This document shows, one piece after another, positions 1 through 8,206 of a stretch of 64,000 bases of DNA. The first letter of the stretch is position 1. Each line of letters starts with the position of its first letter. The notes under the pieces were generated by a model. It saw nothing but the letters and a program-made list of their open reading frames with translations. It was not told where the DNA came from and did not search any database. Both the position numbers and the translations under genes were made by a program. This DNA comes from Desulfoscipio gibsoniae DSM 7213 (GTDB lineage Bacteria > Bacillota > Desulfotomaculia > Desulfotomaculales > Desulfallaceae), in NCBI RefSeq assembly GCF_000233715.2, contig NC_021184.1:1946001-2010000 (forward strand), in the 5' to 3' direction.

Positions 1-436
1 AAGCTTGTAATTGTCGCCAGCCTTTTTTAATGCGCTCAATAATGGCCTTAATGGATAATCTGCCGGGGTTTAGTTTATATACATTGCGAATAAAATTTAT
101 GGGGTACAAGCGGGGTGGTTCAAATACAATCATTTCTACGGGGTGCCCCAGGTCATGCAATATTTTTTTATGTAATCCGGCGTAAAGCCCGGCCCTGCAT
201 GGTCCTACCCCTCCGGAGGTGACCAAAACGTTGGCCCCCTTTTCGATAGTTTCAAGGTAAGTTCCTATCAATATTTTTAAAGGGAAACAGGCAAATTCAG
301 GGGTATGCTGTACACCCAGGTTTAAAGTTTTACGGCTGGGCCGGGGTGGTAATATTACCTCATTGCCCAAATCGTTTAATAACATTTTAAAAGAGCGATA
401 AGATTCACCCATATGGGGGAAGGAAATTTTACGCAT
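1..436 (-). CDS. acyl-CoA dehydratase activase-related protein (CoA protein activase), partial
   Basis: The open frame starts at an ATG on the minus strand (434-436) and runs off the left edge, so only about 145 N-terminal residues are visible. They begin MRKISFPHMGESYRSFK and contain a GGVGPCRAGLYAGLHKK segment. A GPCRxGxY-type motif like this is typical of the protein family that accompanies 2-hydroxyacyl-CoA dehydratase activases (COG3580/3581). The start overlaps the stop of the upstream minus-strand gene by 8 bp, which indicates translational coupling. Inferred role: ATP-dependent electron activation, or an accessory role, for a 2-hydroxyacyl-CoA dehydratase or benzoyl-CoA-reductase-like enzyme. 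The catalytic partner is not visible here. The family call is fairly secure; the substrate is unknown. Confidence 0.6.
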   Translation of the reverse strand, partial: MRKISFPHMGESYRSFKMLLNDLGNEVILPPRPSRKTLNLGVQHTPEFACFPLKILIGTYLETIEKGANVLVTSGGVGPCRAGLYAGLHKKILHDLGHPVEMIVFEPPRLYPINFIRNVYKLNPGRLSIKAIIERIKKGWRQLQA

Positions 437-1412
437 TATGGTATGCCCCTTTTTTTCTTTTAACCATATCCACAAAGGCTTCCAATCTGGTACTAATTCC
501 AGCTTCACCGCTGTGCTCGTCAATGGTTAAGCTCATAAAAGGTATGGTGCTTGAGTAGTTATTCAATTGGATAAACCTGTCTACTATAGAGTCCGGTCCG
601 CATCCGAAGGCTGTCAGGTGTATAATACCATCAATGTCTTTTTGTCGGGCAAAATAACGAGTTGCTCGCAGTGTGCGCTCGCTAAATGTCCAAAATAATC
701 GTTTGGCCGATGCATGACGCTGAATCCTCAAGGTAAATGGGGAAAGGTTATCTGAAGTAATAACGTTTACTTTCATTTTACGTAATTTATCCACTATGCC
801 AATGCTGATATACTGGTCGTGAATAATGTAAGGATAGCCAACCACTGCAAATTTTAATTGTCCTTTATTTTCGGGCGGGTAATTTTTTTTACCGTTATAA
901 ATGTTATCTATCGCCTCTATTGGCTGTAGACCGCCGCATAATAATTTTTGAAACCTGAACTGATTTATTCCAGCCTTTAAAAAGGCGCGGGTGATGTGCA
1001 TTGAGGTTTTGCCAAGCATCTCCCCTATCTTATAGTATGCAGAATATAAACTATATTTACGGTCCCGGGCGTCTATGCGCACATCAATGATGGGGGGCAT
1101 ATTGGCTAATCCATAACGAATCATGTCAGGTAATCCTAAAAATTTAGGGCAGTAGACAGTTTTTTTATTTAAACATACGATGCGTGGTATAAATAAATAA
1201 TCCACCCGGTCAATCAAGGCCATAGCGTGTCCGAAGTAAACTTTAACGGGTACACAAGCATCGGCGAGCGCTTCGCGCACGCCGTTATCTAACAATTGCC
1301 TTGTTGTTTTTCCCGAGGTTACCACTTGAAGGCCCAGTTCTTCGAAATAGGTCTTCCATATGGGGTAATATACATAATAAAACAAAGCGCTGGGTATGCC
1401 AATACGAAGCAC
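429..1412 (-). CDS. acyl-CoA dehydratase activase-related protein (DUF2229)
   Basis: This 327-residue protein starts at GTG. Its N-terminus (MLRIGIPSALFYYVYYPIWK) is characteristic of DUF2229, and the near-C-terminal stretch SLTIDEHSGEAGISTRLEAF is the family's best signature. Conserved cysteines lie in ADACVPVK, VYCPKF and FGCGPD and could bind an Fe-S cluster. It is the upstream member of a two-gene minus-strand unit with the next activase-like gene, overlapping it by 8 bp. In the family these proteins are related to, or fused with, the BadF/BcrAD ATPases that inject electrons into 2-hydroxyacyl-CoA dehydratases. The upstream GGGAG is a weak ribosome site. No dehydratase lies beside it; BcrC/BcrB-like genes occur about 31 kb away, but any functional link is speculation. 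Confidence 0.65.
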   Translation of the reverse strand: MLRIGIPSALFYYVYYPIWKTYFEELGLQVVTSGKTTRQLLDNGVREALADACVPVKVYFGHAMALIDRVDYLFIPRIVCLNKKTVYCPKFLGLPDMIRYGLANMPPIIDVRIDARDRKYSLYSAYYKIGEMLGKTSMHITRAFLKAGINQFRFQKLLCGGLQPIEAIDNIYNGKKNYPPENKGQLKFAVVGYPYIIHDQYISIGIVDKLRKMKVNVITSDNLSPFTLRIQRHASAKRLFWTFSERTLRATRYFARQKDIDGIIHLTAFGCGPDSIVDRFIQLNNYSSTIPFMSLTIDEHSGEAGISTRLEAFVDMVKRKKGAYHNA

Positions 1413-1665
1413 GACGTCTACACTCCCGAACGGTATTGATAATATACATATTATATATTTCTCGCAAATAGAAAAAAATCCTACTAAATGAAAAAAATAT
1501 AGTAGCAGTTTGAAATTATGCCTCTGCTGAAAAGTAATTATCCTTAATACTTTTGTGGTAAAATGCTTTTAATATAGCAACTAGTTTGGTAAAAGTTGCA
1601 AAGTATTAATGATAATCTGTACTGTTACCGGGCTTGATTAATTAAGAAGGAGGCATTTGATTTTT

Positions 1666-2280
1666 ATGGCACTTATAAATTTAAAACCAGCTCACGCTAA
1701 GGCTTTGGAAGAATTCGCCCAGGCTGCTCCCGAGGTAATGGCTGATAATGCTTTAGTTGATTTTGACCGCTCCGGCTCTTTTTTTATTGTACCTTTTTTA
1801 GGCAATGAATATCGAGTATATTATCCCGGTGGTGATATAGAATACTGTGCTGGGACAGGGGAAGTAAAGATTGACTATAAGGTGGCAATGCTGCACTATC
1901 TTACCCATTGTAGCTCCCGTATGGTGGAAAATACCAGGTTGTCCTTTAAGGAGTTACCCAGCGGCTCAATATATATAGGGCCTTTTACCAACCGGGCCAT
2001 CAAACCATTAGTGTCTATCTTTGCTGATAAAACTGGTAAGCTGGTGGAAGCGGCTGAGAAACTAGGCGGGTGGAAGGATGATATCGGTGATGTGTCCGTA
2101 ACGGTACCGGTATTTCCTAAAATCCCCATCACTTTTGTTTTGTGGGAAGGGGATGATGAGTTTCCCCCATCGGGTAATGTCTTATTTGACGCTTCGGCAC
2201 CCAGTCACCTGCACACAGAAGATTATGCTACGTTGCCGGGATTGGCCCTGTGGGAAATGAAAAGAATCGCTCAAATTTAA
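1666..2280 (+). CDS. DUF3786 domain protein
   Basis: The 204-residue product resembles the DUF3786 family, which is common in anaerobic Firmicutes and sulfate reducers and has no firm biochemical role. Family-like features are the N-terminal ALEEFAQAAPEVM helix, the VYYPGGDIEY strand region and the C-terminal HTEDYATLPGLALWEMKR. There is no signal peptide and no membrane segment. The AAGGAGG site at 1647-1653 is 12 nt from the ATG chosen here. A TTG at 1657 is too close to that site to be the start. It lies 15 bp upstream of the Nudix gene and probably shares its transcript, ending at the hairpin at 2821-2852. No function is claimed. Confidence 0.7.
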   Translation: MALINLKPAHAKALEEFAQAAPEVMADNALVDFDRSGSFFIVPFLGNEYRVYYPGGDIEYCAGTGEVKIDYKVAMLHYLTHCSSRMVENTRLSFKELPSGSIYIGPFTNRAIKPLVSIFADKTGKLVEAAEKLGGWKDDIGDVSVTVPVFPKIPITFVLWEGDDEFPPSGNVLFDASAPSHLHTEDYATLPGLALWEMKRIAQI

Positions 2281-2295
2281 TTTTGGAGGTTATTT

Positions 2296-2826
2296 ATGCC
2301 TGAAAAAATAATTGAGAGTGAAAAGGTTTTTACTGGTAGAGTTATAGCCGTGCGCAAGGACAGGATACAATTACCCGATGGCGGTAAGAGTATTCGTGAG
2401 GTGGTGAGTTGCGCCGATGCCGTGGCGGTGGTGGCGTTAACAGATGGTGGTGAGGTACTAATGGTTAAACAGTATCGCCATCCTGCGGGTAAAGAGCTTT
2501 GGGAAATACCGGCCGGGAAAATAGAGGCGGGTGAGTACCCGCTACACTGTGCTCAAAGGGAACTGGAAGAGGAAACTGGTTACCGGGCTCAAAATTGGCG
2601 CCAAGTATATTCTTTTTATACCTCACCCGGGTTTTGCACAGAACAGTTGCATTTATTTCTAGCCAGTGACCTGACTAAATATGATCAAAAACTTGATCAG
2701 GATGAATTTATTGAAGTAGAAAAAATACCATTGTCAGAAGCGGTACAAATGGCAGGCAAAGGTAAAATTGTGGACGCCAAAACTATTATTGGGTTACTGG
2801 CTGCTGACAGAGATATAGATAAATAA
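2296..2826 (+). CDS. nudF: Nudix hydrolase, ADP-ribose pyrophosphatase type
   Basis: The 176-residue protein has a complete Nudix box: G-x5-E followed by RELEEETGY at about residues 88-98. The preceding ALTDGGEVLMVKQYRHPAGK and WEIPAGK segments are typical of NudF-type ADP-ribose diphosphatases, which split ADP-ribose to AMP and ribose 5-phosphate with Mg2+. It is cytoplasmic and has the usual length for the family. It follows the DUF3786 gene after 15 bp behind a TTGGAGG site. Its stop codon sits inside the left arm of a perfect 14-bp hairpin that ends the unit. The exact substrate cannot be fixed by motif alone. Confidence 0.82.
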   Translation: MPEKIIESEKVFTGRVIAVRKDRIQLPDGGKSIREVVSCADAVAVVALTDGGEVLMVKQYRHPAGKELWEIPAGKIEAGEYPLHCAQRELEEETGYRAQNWRQVYSFYTSPGFCTEQLHLFLASDLTKYDQKLDQDEFIEVEKIPLSEAVQMAGKGKIVDAKTIIGLLAADRDIDK

Positions 2827-2852
2827 ACCGGACATATTTGTCCGGTTTATTT
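2821..2852 (+). terminator. hairpin terminator after the Nudix gene
   Basis: A perfect 14-bp inverted repeat (AAATAAACCGGACA / TGTCCGGTTTATTT) with a 4-nt loop is followed by an A/T-rich tail. The Nudix stop codon lies in its left arm. It could act in both directions. Confidence 0.75.
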
Positions 2853-2986
2853 ATAAAAAAGAAACTTAACAGTGGACAGGTGTTTGGGAACAACTTAATG
2901 TATTCACTTGCTTTACCCATTTTAGCTGTAAATGTGAGATATTTTGCTTGCCAATTGGCTGTAATATACGATTCCGATTTAATTGC

Positions 2987-3643
2987 TTAAGGGCGCTTAT
3001 TTATATAATCAGCCAAAGTAATTTTATTCTGATTTATGCTGGCTATTACAGGTCCGGTGAGTGATGTTTCCATTTCGGGATAAAGTATATGGTCCGCAAT
3101 TCTTAAGTGTCCGTTTTTAATATTTAAAGCTATAATATAGGCTTTTTGATTACCGGATTGGCCGGCATGGACCGACCCGGAGCAGGTTCCCAATATGACT
3201 ATATTACCCGTGGCCGTTACCTGGGCACCCGGATGAATGTTGCCCAGAACTGTGACATGTCCATCGTATGTAACCGTTTGTCCGGAACGCATGGTGCGCT
3301 TTACCAGTAAGGTATCTTCTCCTGGTGTGGCAAACTTTTTAGCTTGAGTGTGATGAACATGTTTTTCTGCCTTGCCGTTTATTTTGCGTTGGGTTGGTGG
3401 CCATTGGACCTCCGGGCTGGGAATAAGACCATATGCCCTGCAGATAGACTCTAATTCATTTTTTTCCGCTGGGAAAAGTTGTTTTTCTCGATATAGTGTA
3501 AATTGGGCACCGGAAAAGAAACCACTGGAGGATTCCATTTTATTCTTCAGCCCGGTTTTAATGTCTTCAAAATCCCGGTTTGGGTCCAAAAGTATAATTA
3601 GACCCTGTTTAGTTCCTTTTATGTCAATCGCTTCCCTCGGCAA
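2987..3643 (-). CDS. minC: septum site-determining protein MinC
   Basis: The 218-residue product has the C-terminal MinC beta-helix: VKRTMRSGQTVTYDGHVTVL, then NIHPGAQVTATGNIVILG, then the HAG motif and LRIADHI near the end. The N-terminal domain starts with a DIKGTKQGLIILLD strand. MinC inhibits FtsZ polymerisation to keep septa from the poles and needs MinD for membrane recruitment, but neither minD nor minE is in the window. Start choice: a GTG nine bases upstream (3650-3652) lies inside a near-perfect ribosome site (AAAGGAAGTGAT). The TTG at 3641-3643, 8 nt beyond that site, is therefore the likelier start. Confidence 0.85.
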   Translation of the reverse strand: MPREAIDIKGTKQGLIILLDPNRDFEDIKTGLKNKMESSSGFFSGAQFTLYREKQLFPAEKNELESICRAYGLIPSPEVQWPPTQRKINGKAEKHVHHTQAKKFATPGEDTLLVKRTMRSGQTVTYDGHVTVLGNIHPGAQVTATGNIVILGTCSGSVHAGQSGNQKAYIIALNIKNGHLRIADHILYPEMETSLTGPVIASINQNKITLADYINKRP

Positions 3644-4072
3644 ATAGATCACTTCCTTTCCAGGATTTGCATATATTATTCGATAAATGTTTTTATATTC
3701 CTGCCTATACTTCCATATTAAGTGTTTGGGCGCAAAAAAAATATAGACAGTGATTGTTTATTTAATAGGTTTTTGCAAAAATGTAGTCAATTGTGACGCA
3801 GTTATAGCAACTATAGTAATAAAGTATTGTATTTTGAGGGTTAAATACCCTGTTAAAAAATGACTTGTGGTATATGAATTTTATTAAGCAGGAAATAGCG
3901 ATTCAAGCGCGTATTATTGATTAAGAAAAAAATAATTTTTGAACATTGAGAATATTGCCAAATTGGAAGAGAGCTATTTTATTCTAATGGTGATTTCCTA
4001 ATGATGATTTCCCTTAACAGCTTATTTTGTTGGTTACTTGAATTTAAATGTAATAAGATAGGAGGTCTTTAA
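3644..4072. other. intergenic region between divergent minC and acyl-CoA synthetase
   Basis: About 430 bp of A/T-rich sequence must hold promoters for both divergent genes. Only small inverted repeats are visible (TATAG-N3-CTATA near 3805, GGGT-N5-ACCC near 3838). An AGGAGG ribosome site lies at 4061-4066. No convincing sigma-A or sigma-54 box was found. Confidence 0.5.
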
Positions 4073-5752
4073 ATGAACGTACCCCAGTTTGAAATTGGTA
4101 AAATTACCATTGGGCAGCTGGTTGATTTAATGGCTGCTGAGCTTGGAGATAATCTTGCTTTGGCATATCACGAACGTGATATTAAATATAGCTACCGGAA
4201 GTTCAGAGATATCTGCATCCAAGTGGCTAAAGGTCTGATGGCTTTGGGTATTGAGAAGGGGGAACATGTATCAATATGGGCCAATAATGTGCAGGAATGG
4301 GTGTTGACCCAATTTGGCAGCGCTAAAATAGGTGCTGTTTTGGTTACCGTTAATACTAGTTATCGTGTCTTTGAATTGGAATACTTATTAAAACAATCCG
4401 ATTCAACCACTATTATTCTTGTTAATGGTGTAAAACAGCCTAATGAGTACTTGAACATTATGTATGAATTATGCCCAGAGCTGAATTCTTGTGCGCCCGG
4501 ACAGTTAAAGTGTGCCCGGTTACCCAAACTAAAAAATGTTATATATATCGGTGAGGAAAAAATGCCTGGCATGTATAATTGGGCTGACCTTTATGAATTA
4601 GGCAAGCAAATTGCTGATGAGGAGTTTGTGAACCGGGAGTCCTCTTTGCATCCTGACGAAGTAATCAATATGCAATACACCTCGGGTACTACAGGCTTTC
4701 CAAAAGGTGTAATGCTTACTCACACAAATATCATCGGCAATGCCTTTAGTCAGGCGGAATGCCTTAATTTTACACCGGATGATTGTTTGTGCATTCCGGT
4801 ACCTTTTTTCCATTGCTTTGGTTGTGTCATGGGTACGATGCTCTGTGTGGTTTCCGGTGCTGCCATGGCACCGGTAGAGTCCTTTAATGCTAAAAATGTG
4901 CTTGAAACTGTTGAGCGGAATAGTTGTACGGCATTGCACGGCGTTCCCACTATGTTTATAGCCGAATTGGAAGAGATGGAAAAAAACAAGTATAATACAA
5001 ACGCATTACGTACCGGTATAATGGCTGGTTCTCCATGTCCAATAGAAGTTATGAAGTCTGTGGTTAATAAAATGGGGGCCAGCGAAATATGCATAACTTA
5101 TGGACAAACAGAGGCTTCTCCCGGCATTACTATGACCAGGGCCACAGACCCTATACAACTCCGGGTTAGTACGGTGGGTAGGGCATTACCCAATGTGGAA
5201 GTTAAGATTGTTGACCCGGAAACCGGTGAAGAACTATTACCAGGGATGCAGGGTGAGCTTTGTACCAGAGGTTATCACGTCATGAAAGGTTATTATAAAA
5301 TGCCCGAGGCCACCGCACAGACCGTGGACAGAGAAGCCTGGTTGCATACCGGTGATCTGGCTGTGATGGACGAAAACGGTTACTGCAAAATAACAGGCAG
5401 GTTAAAAGATATGATTATTCGTGGTGGAGAAAATATTTACCCGCGGGAAATTGAAGAGTTTTTATATACCAACCCCAAAATTAAGGATGTCCAGGTTGTA
5501 GGAGTGCCTAGCGAAAGATATGGTGAAGAGGTGGTGGCGTTTGTACAGTTAAAACCTGGTGAAATAGCTGAAGAAGCCGAAATTAAAGAGTTTTGTAATG
5601 GCAAAATTGCCCGTCATAAAATACCCGCATTTATTCTGTTTATAGGTGAATATCCTTCAACGGCCAGTGGCAAGATCCAAAAATACAAGTTGCGGGAAAT
5701 GGTAACTAAAGTTTTGGGCAGGGAAGAGGACGCAAAAATTGAAACGGCCTAA
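4073..5752 (+). CDS. AMP-forming acyl-CoA synthetase (fatty-acid CoA ligase type)
   Basis: The 559-residue adenylate-forming enzyme carries the standard motifs in order: the phosphate loop YTSGTTGFPKGVMLTH near residue 203, YGQTEASPGIT near 343, HTGDLAVMDENGYCKITGR near 425, and the catalytic lysine motif TASGKIQKYKLRE near 528. The reaction is ATP + acid + CoA giving acyl-CoA, AMP and PPi. The overall sequence resembles medium/long-chain fatty-acid ligases of the FadK/AcsA group, but the chain length accepted cannot be read from motifs. An AGGAGG site precedes the ATG by 7 nt. It stands alone, upstream of a second ligase and the acyl-CoA dehydrogenase/ETF genes, so it probably feeds that beta-oxidation set. 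Confidence 0.85.
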   Translation: MNVPQFEIGKITIGQLVDLMAAELGDNLALAYHERDIKYSYRKFRDICIQVAKGLMALGIEKGEHVSIWANNVQEWVLTQFGSAKIGAVLVTVNTSYRVFELEYLLKQSDSTTIILVNGVKQPNEYLNIMYELCPELNSCAPGQLKCARLPKLKNVIYIGEEKMPGMYNWADLYELGKQIADEEFVNRESSLHPDEVINMQYTSGTTGFPKGVMLTHTNIIGNAFSQAECLNFTPDDCLCIPVPFFHCFGCVMGTMLCVVSGAAMAPVESFNAKNVLETVERNSCTALHGVPTMFIAELEEMEKNKYNTNALRTGIMAGSPCPIEVMKSVVNKMGASEICITYGQTEASPGITMTRATDPIQLRVSTVGRALPNVEVKIVDPETGEELLPGMQGELCTRGYHVMKGYYKMPEATAQTVDREAWLHTGDLAVMDENGYCKITGRLKDMIIRGGENIYPREIEEFLYTNPKIKDVQVVGVPSERYGEEVVAFVQLKPGEIAEEAEIKEFCNGKIARHKIPAFILFIGEYPSTASGKIQKYKLREMVTKVLGREEDAKIETA

Positions 5753-6090
5753 AAACTTATTTTATTGGTCTTGTGAATGTGTTTATTGAAAACATATCAA
5801 CCAATGTTTACACTGGGCATTAACCATCATTATTACAATATATCTTTGCTCTTATTAACAAATTAAGGAGTGTCTTTATTCGTTGACGATAGCTATTATT
5901 CACTAGATAGCCAATAACCTGTTAAGAGCATTTGAAGGCATTTGAACATTAAAAATAAACCATTGAATATATTTTCAGAAAAGTGGCTAAGTTTTTGCAA
6001 TATACAAAATTGTGAAAAGGGTGCGAGAATTGTGGACAGCATTTTTTCTGTATATAAGAAAATATTATAGCAAAAAAAGGGGGATATTCT
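5753..6090. other. intergenic region between the two acyl-CoA synthetases
   Basis: About 340 bp, A/T rich. A GGGGG ribosome site precedes the next ATG. No clear terminator, promoter or repeat was identified. A TTGACG at 5882-5887 has no good -10 partner. Confidence 0.5.
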
Positions 6091-7728
6091 ATGAGCCAGA
6101 CACATAATATGGTGGACTATGACAAAACCTATGCAGAGTTTAAATGGGAAGTTCCGGAATATTATAATTTTGCCAGGGACGTACTTGATAAGTGGGCCGA
6201 AGACCCGGAAAAATTGGCTATTTGGTGGGTGGACGATAATGATCACGAAGTAAAGAAAACTTTTGCGGAGCTGTGTCAGAGATCCCGTCAACTATGTAAT
6301 GTTCTGGCCGGCCAGGGTGTTAAACAGGGCGATGTGGTTGTAGTAATCATGCCCAGATTAATTGAATGGTGGGAAATAAATATTGCTTGTTTGCGGATGG
6401 GTGCCGTGATCAGCCCAGGTACCACCCAGTTAACCCCCAAAGATTTGAAATATCGGTTTGATTCAGCTGAGGCTGTTTGTATAATCACCGATACTGATAG
6501 CGCACCAAAAGTTGATGAAGTGCGCAGCGATTGCCCCACTGTTAAAAGTTTTATTTTAGTTGGGGACAAGAGAGAGGGCTGGACCAACTATGAAGATGCT
6601 GTAAGCAGTGCTTCAGACCAGTTTGAAACAGTAAATACTCACAGTAATGATAATGCCATTTTATACTTCACCTCCGGAACCACTGGATATCCCAAAATGA
6701 CTGTGCATACACATACCAGTTATCCAATTGGTCATATGGTGACAGGAAAATATTGGTTGGATTTAGGGCCTGATGATTTGCACTGGAACCTATCCGATAC
6801 TGGTTGGGCCAAGGCGGCATGGAGTAGTTTATTTGGACCTTGGAGTTGCGGTGCGGCATTATTTGTGCACCATACTTATAGATTTGACGTGCAAAAAACC
6901 TTAACCAATTTGGAAAAATATCCTGTTACCACCATGTGTGGACCACCTACAGCTTATCGGATGTTTGTGCTGGAGGACTTATCAAAATATAGTTTCAAAT
7001 CATTGCGCCATGTGGTAGCAGCTGGGGAGCCGCTAAACCCGGAAATTATCGAAACTTGGGAAGAGCACACAGGCCTGAAAATCAGAGATGGTTATGGACA
7101 AACCGAAAGCGTGTGTATGGTGGGTTCCTTCCCCTGCCTAGAAGTGCGGGCTGGTTCGATGGGCAAGCCCAGCCCTGGTTTTGTAGTTGAGGTCATCGGT
7201 GATGATGGAAATATTGTCCCCCGCGGTAAAGAAGGTGATATTGCAGTTAAAGTCAAACCTGTAAGACCGGTGGGCTTGTTTAAAGAATATTGGAAAAACC
7301 CGGATAAGACAGCATCATCCTACCGGGATGATTGGTATATCACCGGTGACCGCGCCATTAAGGATGAGGACGGATACCTTTGGTTTGTCGGCCGGGCCGA
7401 TGACGTTATCCTAGCCTCCGGTTACCGGATCGGTCCTTTCGAAGTGGAAAGTGCCCTTATTGAGCACCCGGCGGTTGCTGAGTCCGCAGTGGTATCTAGC
7501 CCCGACGAAGTGAGAGGTGAAGTAGTTAAAGCATTCATAATTCTTGCCCCCGGATACAATGCCTCAGACGATTTGGTCAAAGAATTACAGGACTATGTTA
7601 AAAAGGTCACTGCGCCTTATAAATACCCGCGGAAAATTGAGTTTGTTGACAGCTTGCCCAAGACAATCAGCGGTAAGATCAGGCGTATTGAATTGCGTGA
7701 AAGAGAATGGGTTGCCTTTAAAAAATAA
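6091..7728 (+). CDS. AMP-forming acyl-CoA synthetase, medium-chain (ACSM/acetyl-CoA-synthetase-like)
   Basis: The 545-residue product starts MSQTHNMVDYDKTYAEFKWE, a beginning typical of ACSM-like ligases. Motifs: FTSGTTGYPKMTVHTH near residue 192 (Met replaces the usual Gly after PK, as in this subgroup), YGQTESVCMVG near 336, WYITGDRAIKDEDGYLWFVG near 416 and TISGKIRRIELRE near 525. It makes acyl-CoA with release of AMP and PPi. Medium-chain fatty acids or aromatic acids such as benzoate are typical substrates, so with benzoyl-CoA-pathway genes in the same window an aromatic acid is possible. It has its own downstream terminator and seems monocistronic. Confidence 0.83.
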   Translation: MSQTHNMVDYDKTYAEFKWEVPEYYNFARDVLDKWAEDPEKLAIWWVDDNDHEVKKTFAELCQRSRQLCNVLAGQGVKQGDVVVVIMPRLIEWWEINIACLRMGAVISPGTTQLTPKDLKYRFDSAEAVCIITDTDSAPKVDEVRSDCPTVKSFILVGDKREGWTNYEDAVSSASDQFETVNTHSNDNAILYFTSGTTGYPKMTVHTHTSYPIGHMVTGKYWLDLGPDDLHWNLSDTGWAKAAWSSLFGPWSCGAALFVHHTYRFDVQKTLTNLEKYPVTTMCGPPTAYRMFVLEDLSKYSFKSLRHVVAAGEPLNPEIIETWEEHTGLKIRDGYGQTESVCMVGSFPCLEVRAGSMGKPSPGFVVEVIGDDGNIVPRGKEGDIAVKVKPVRPVGLFKEYWKNPDKTASSYRDDWYITGDRAIKDEDGYLWFVGRADDVILASGYRIGPFEVESALIEHPAVAESAVVSSPDEVRGEVVKAFIILAPGYNASDDLVKELQDYVKKVTAPYKYPRKIEFVDSLPKTISGKIRRIELREREWVAFKK

Positions 7729-7740
7729 TTATCATAATTT

Positions 7741-7768
7741 AGGGTGGGTTATTGCCCGCCCTTTTTTT
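7741..7768 (+). terminator. terminator after the second acyl-CoA synthetase
   Basis: A 7-bp G/C stem (GGGTGGG with CCCGCCC, one G-U pair) is followed directly by seven Ts, a textbook intrinsic terminator. Confidence 0.85.
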
Positions 7769-8083
7769 ATTTTGGATTTATAACATATCAAAAATATTAC
7801 AAGCTATGTAATTATGATATGACTTTATTATGTGTTGTGGCGAATATTCAGTGATTGGTAAACACTGAAAAAGACAGAGGGGGTTGATTGCCAAGTCTCT
7901 TTTTGTCTATTGATGTAGACATATAAATAATCGTGGATATGCTAATAAGCCTAATGATAATGCTTAAAAGTTTATATATATGCTGTTATGCGTTTACTAT
8001 AATTAATTGGTTTTAGGTCTTAAGCGGCTACAGACATATTGCTTTCTTATTTATTCCTTAGGGATATTATATCTTTTTGACTT
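7769..8083. other. intergenic region upstream of the acyl-CoA dehydrogenase
   Basis: A/T-rich non-coding sequence with no open frame of note. The only structured signal is the sigma-54-like box just downstream at 8084-8099. An upstream activator site would be expected in this stretch, but no clear palindrome was picked out. Confidence 0.4.
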
Positions 8084-8099
8084 TGGTATGCCTTTTGCA
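8084..8099 (+). promoter_or_regulatory. sigma-54-like -24/-12 promoter for the acyl-CoA dehydrogenase
   Basis: TGGTATGCCTTTTGCA has GG (8085-8086) and GC (8097-8098) exactly 10 nt apart, as sigma-54 needs. The -12 half is perfect (TTGCA); the -24 half is 5 of 7 (TGGTATG against TGGCACG). It would start transcription about 97 nt upstream of the GTG. Two sigma-54 activators are encoded elsewhere in the window. Confidence 0.5.
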
Positions 8100-8206
8100 T
8101 GGTTTATATAGTTAAAACGGGGACATCTTATATTGATGGTGGTATTTTGTGTACTTAAAGAATATTCTTAAAGGTATTGTCTCCATACCATAAAGGAGGA
8201 ATAAGT

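Noticed and set aside
5864-5910. Promoter or short peptide at TTGACG 5882 with AAGGAG upstream
   Set aside because: No -10 box at 16-18 nt, and the TTG frame closes after seven codons with poor ribosome-site spacing.
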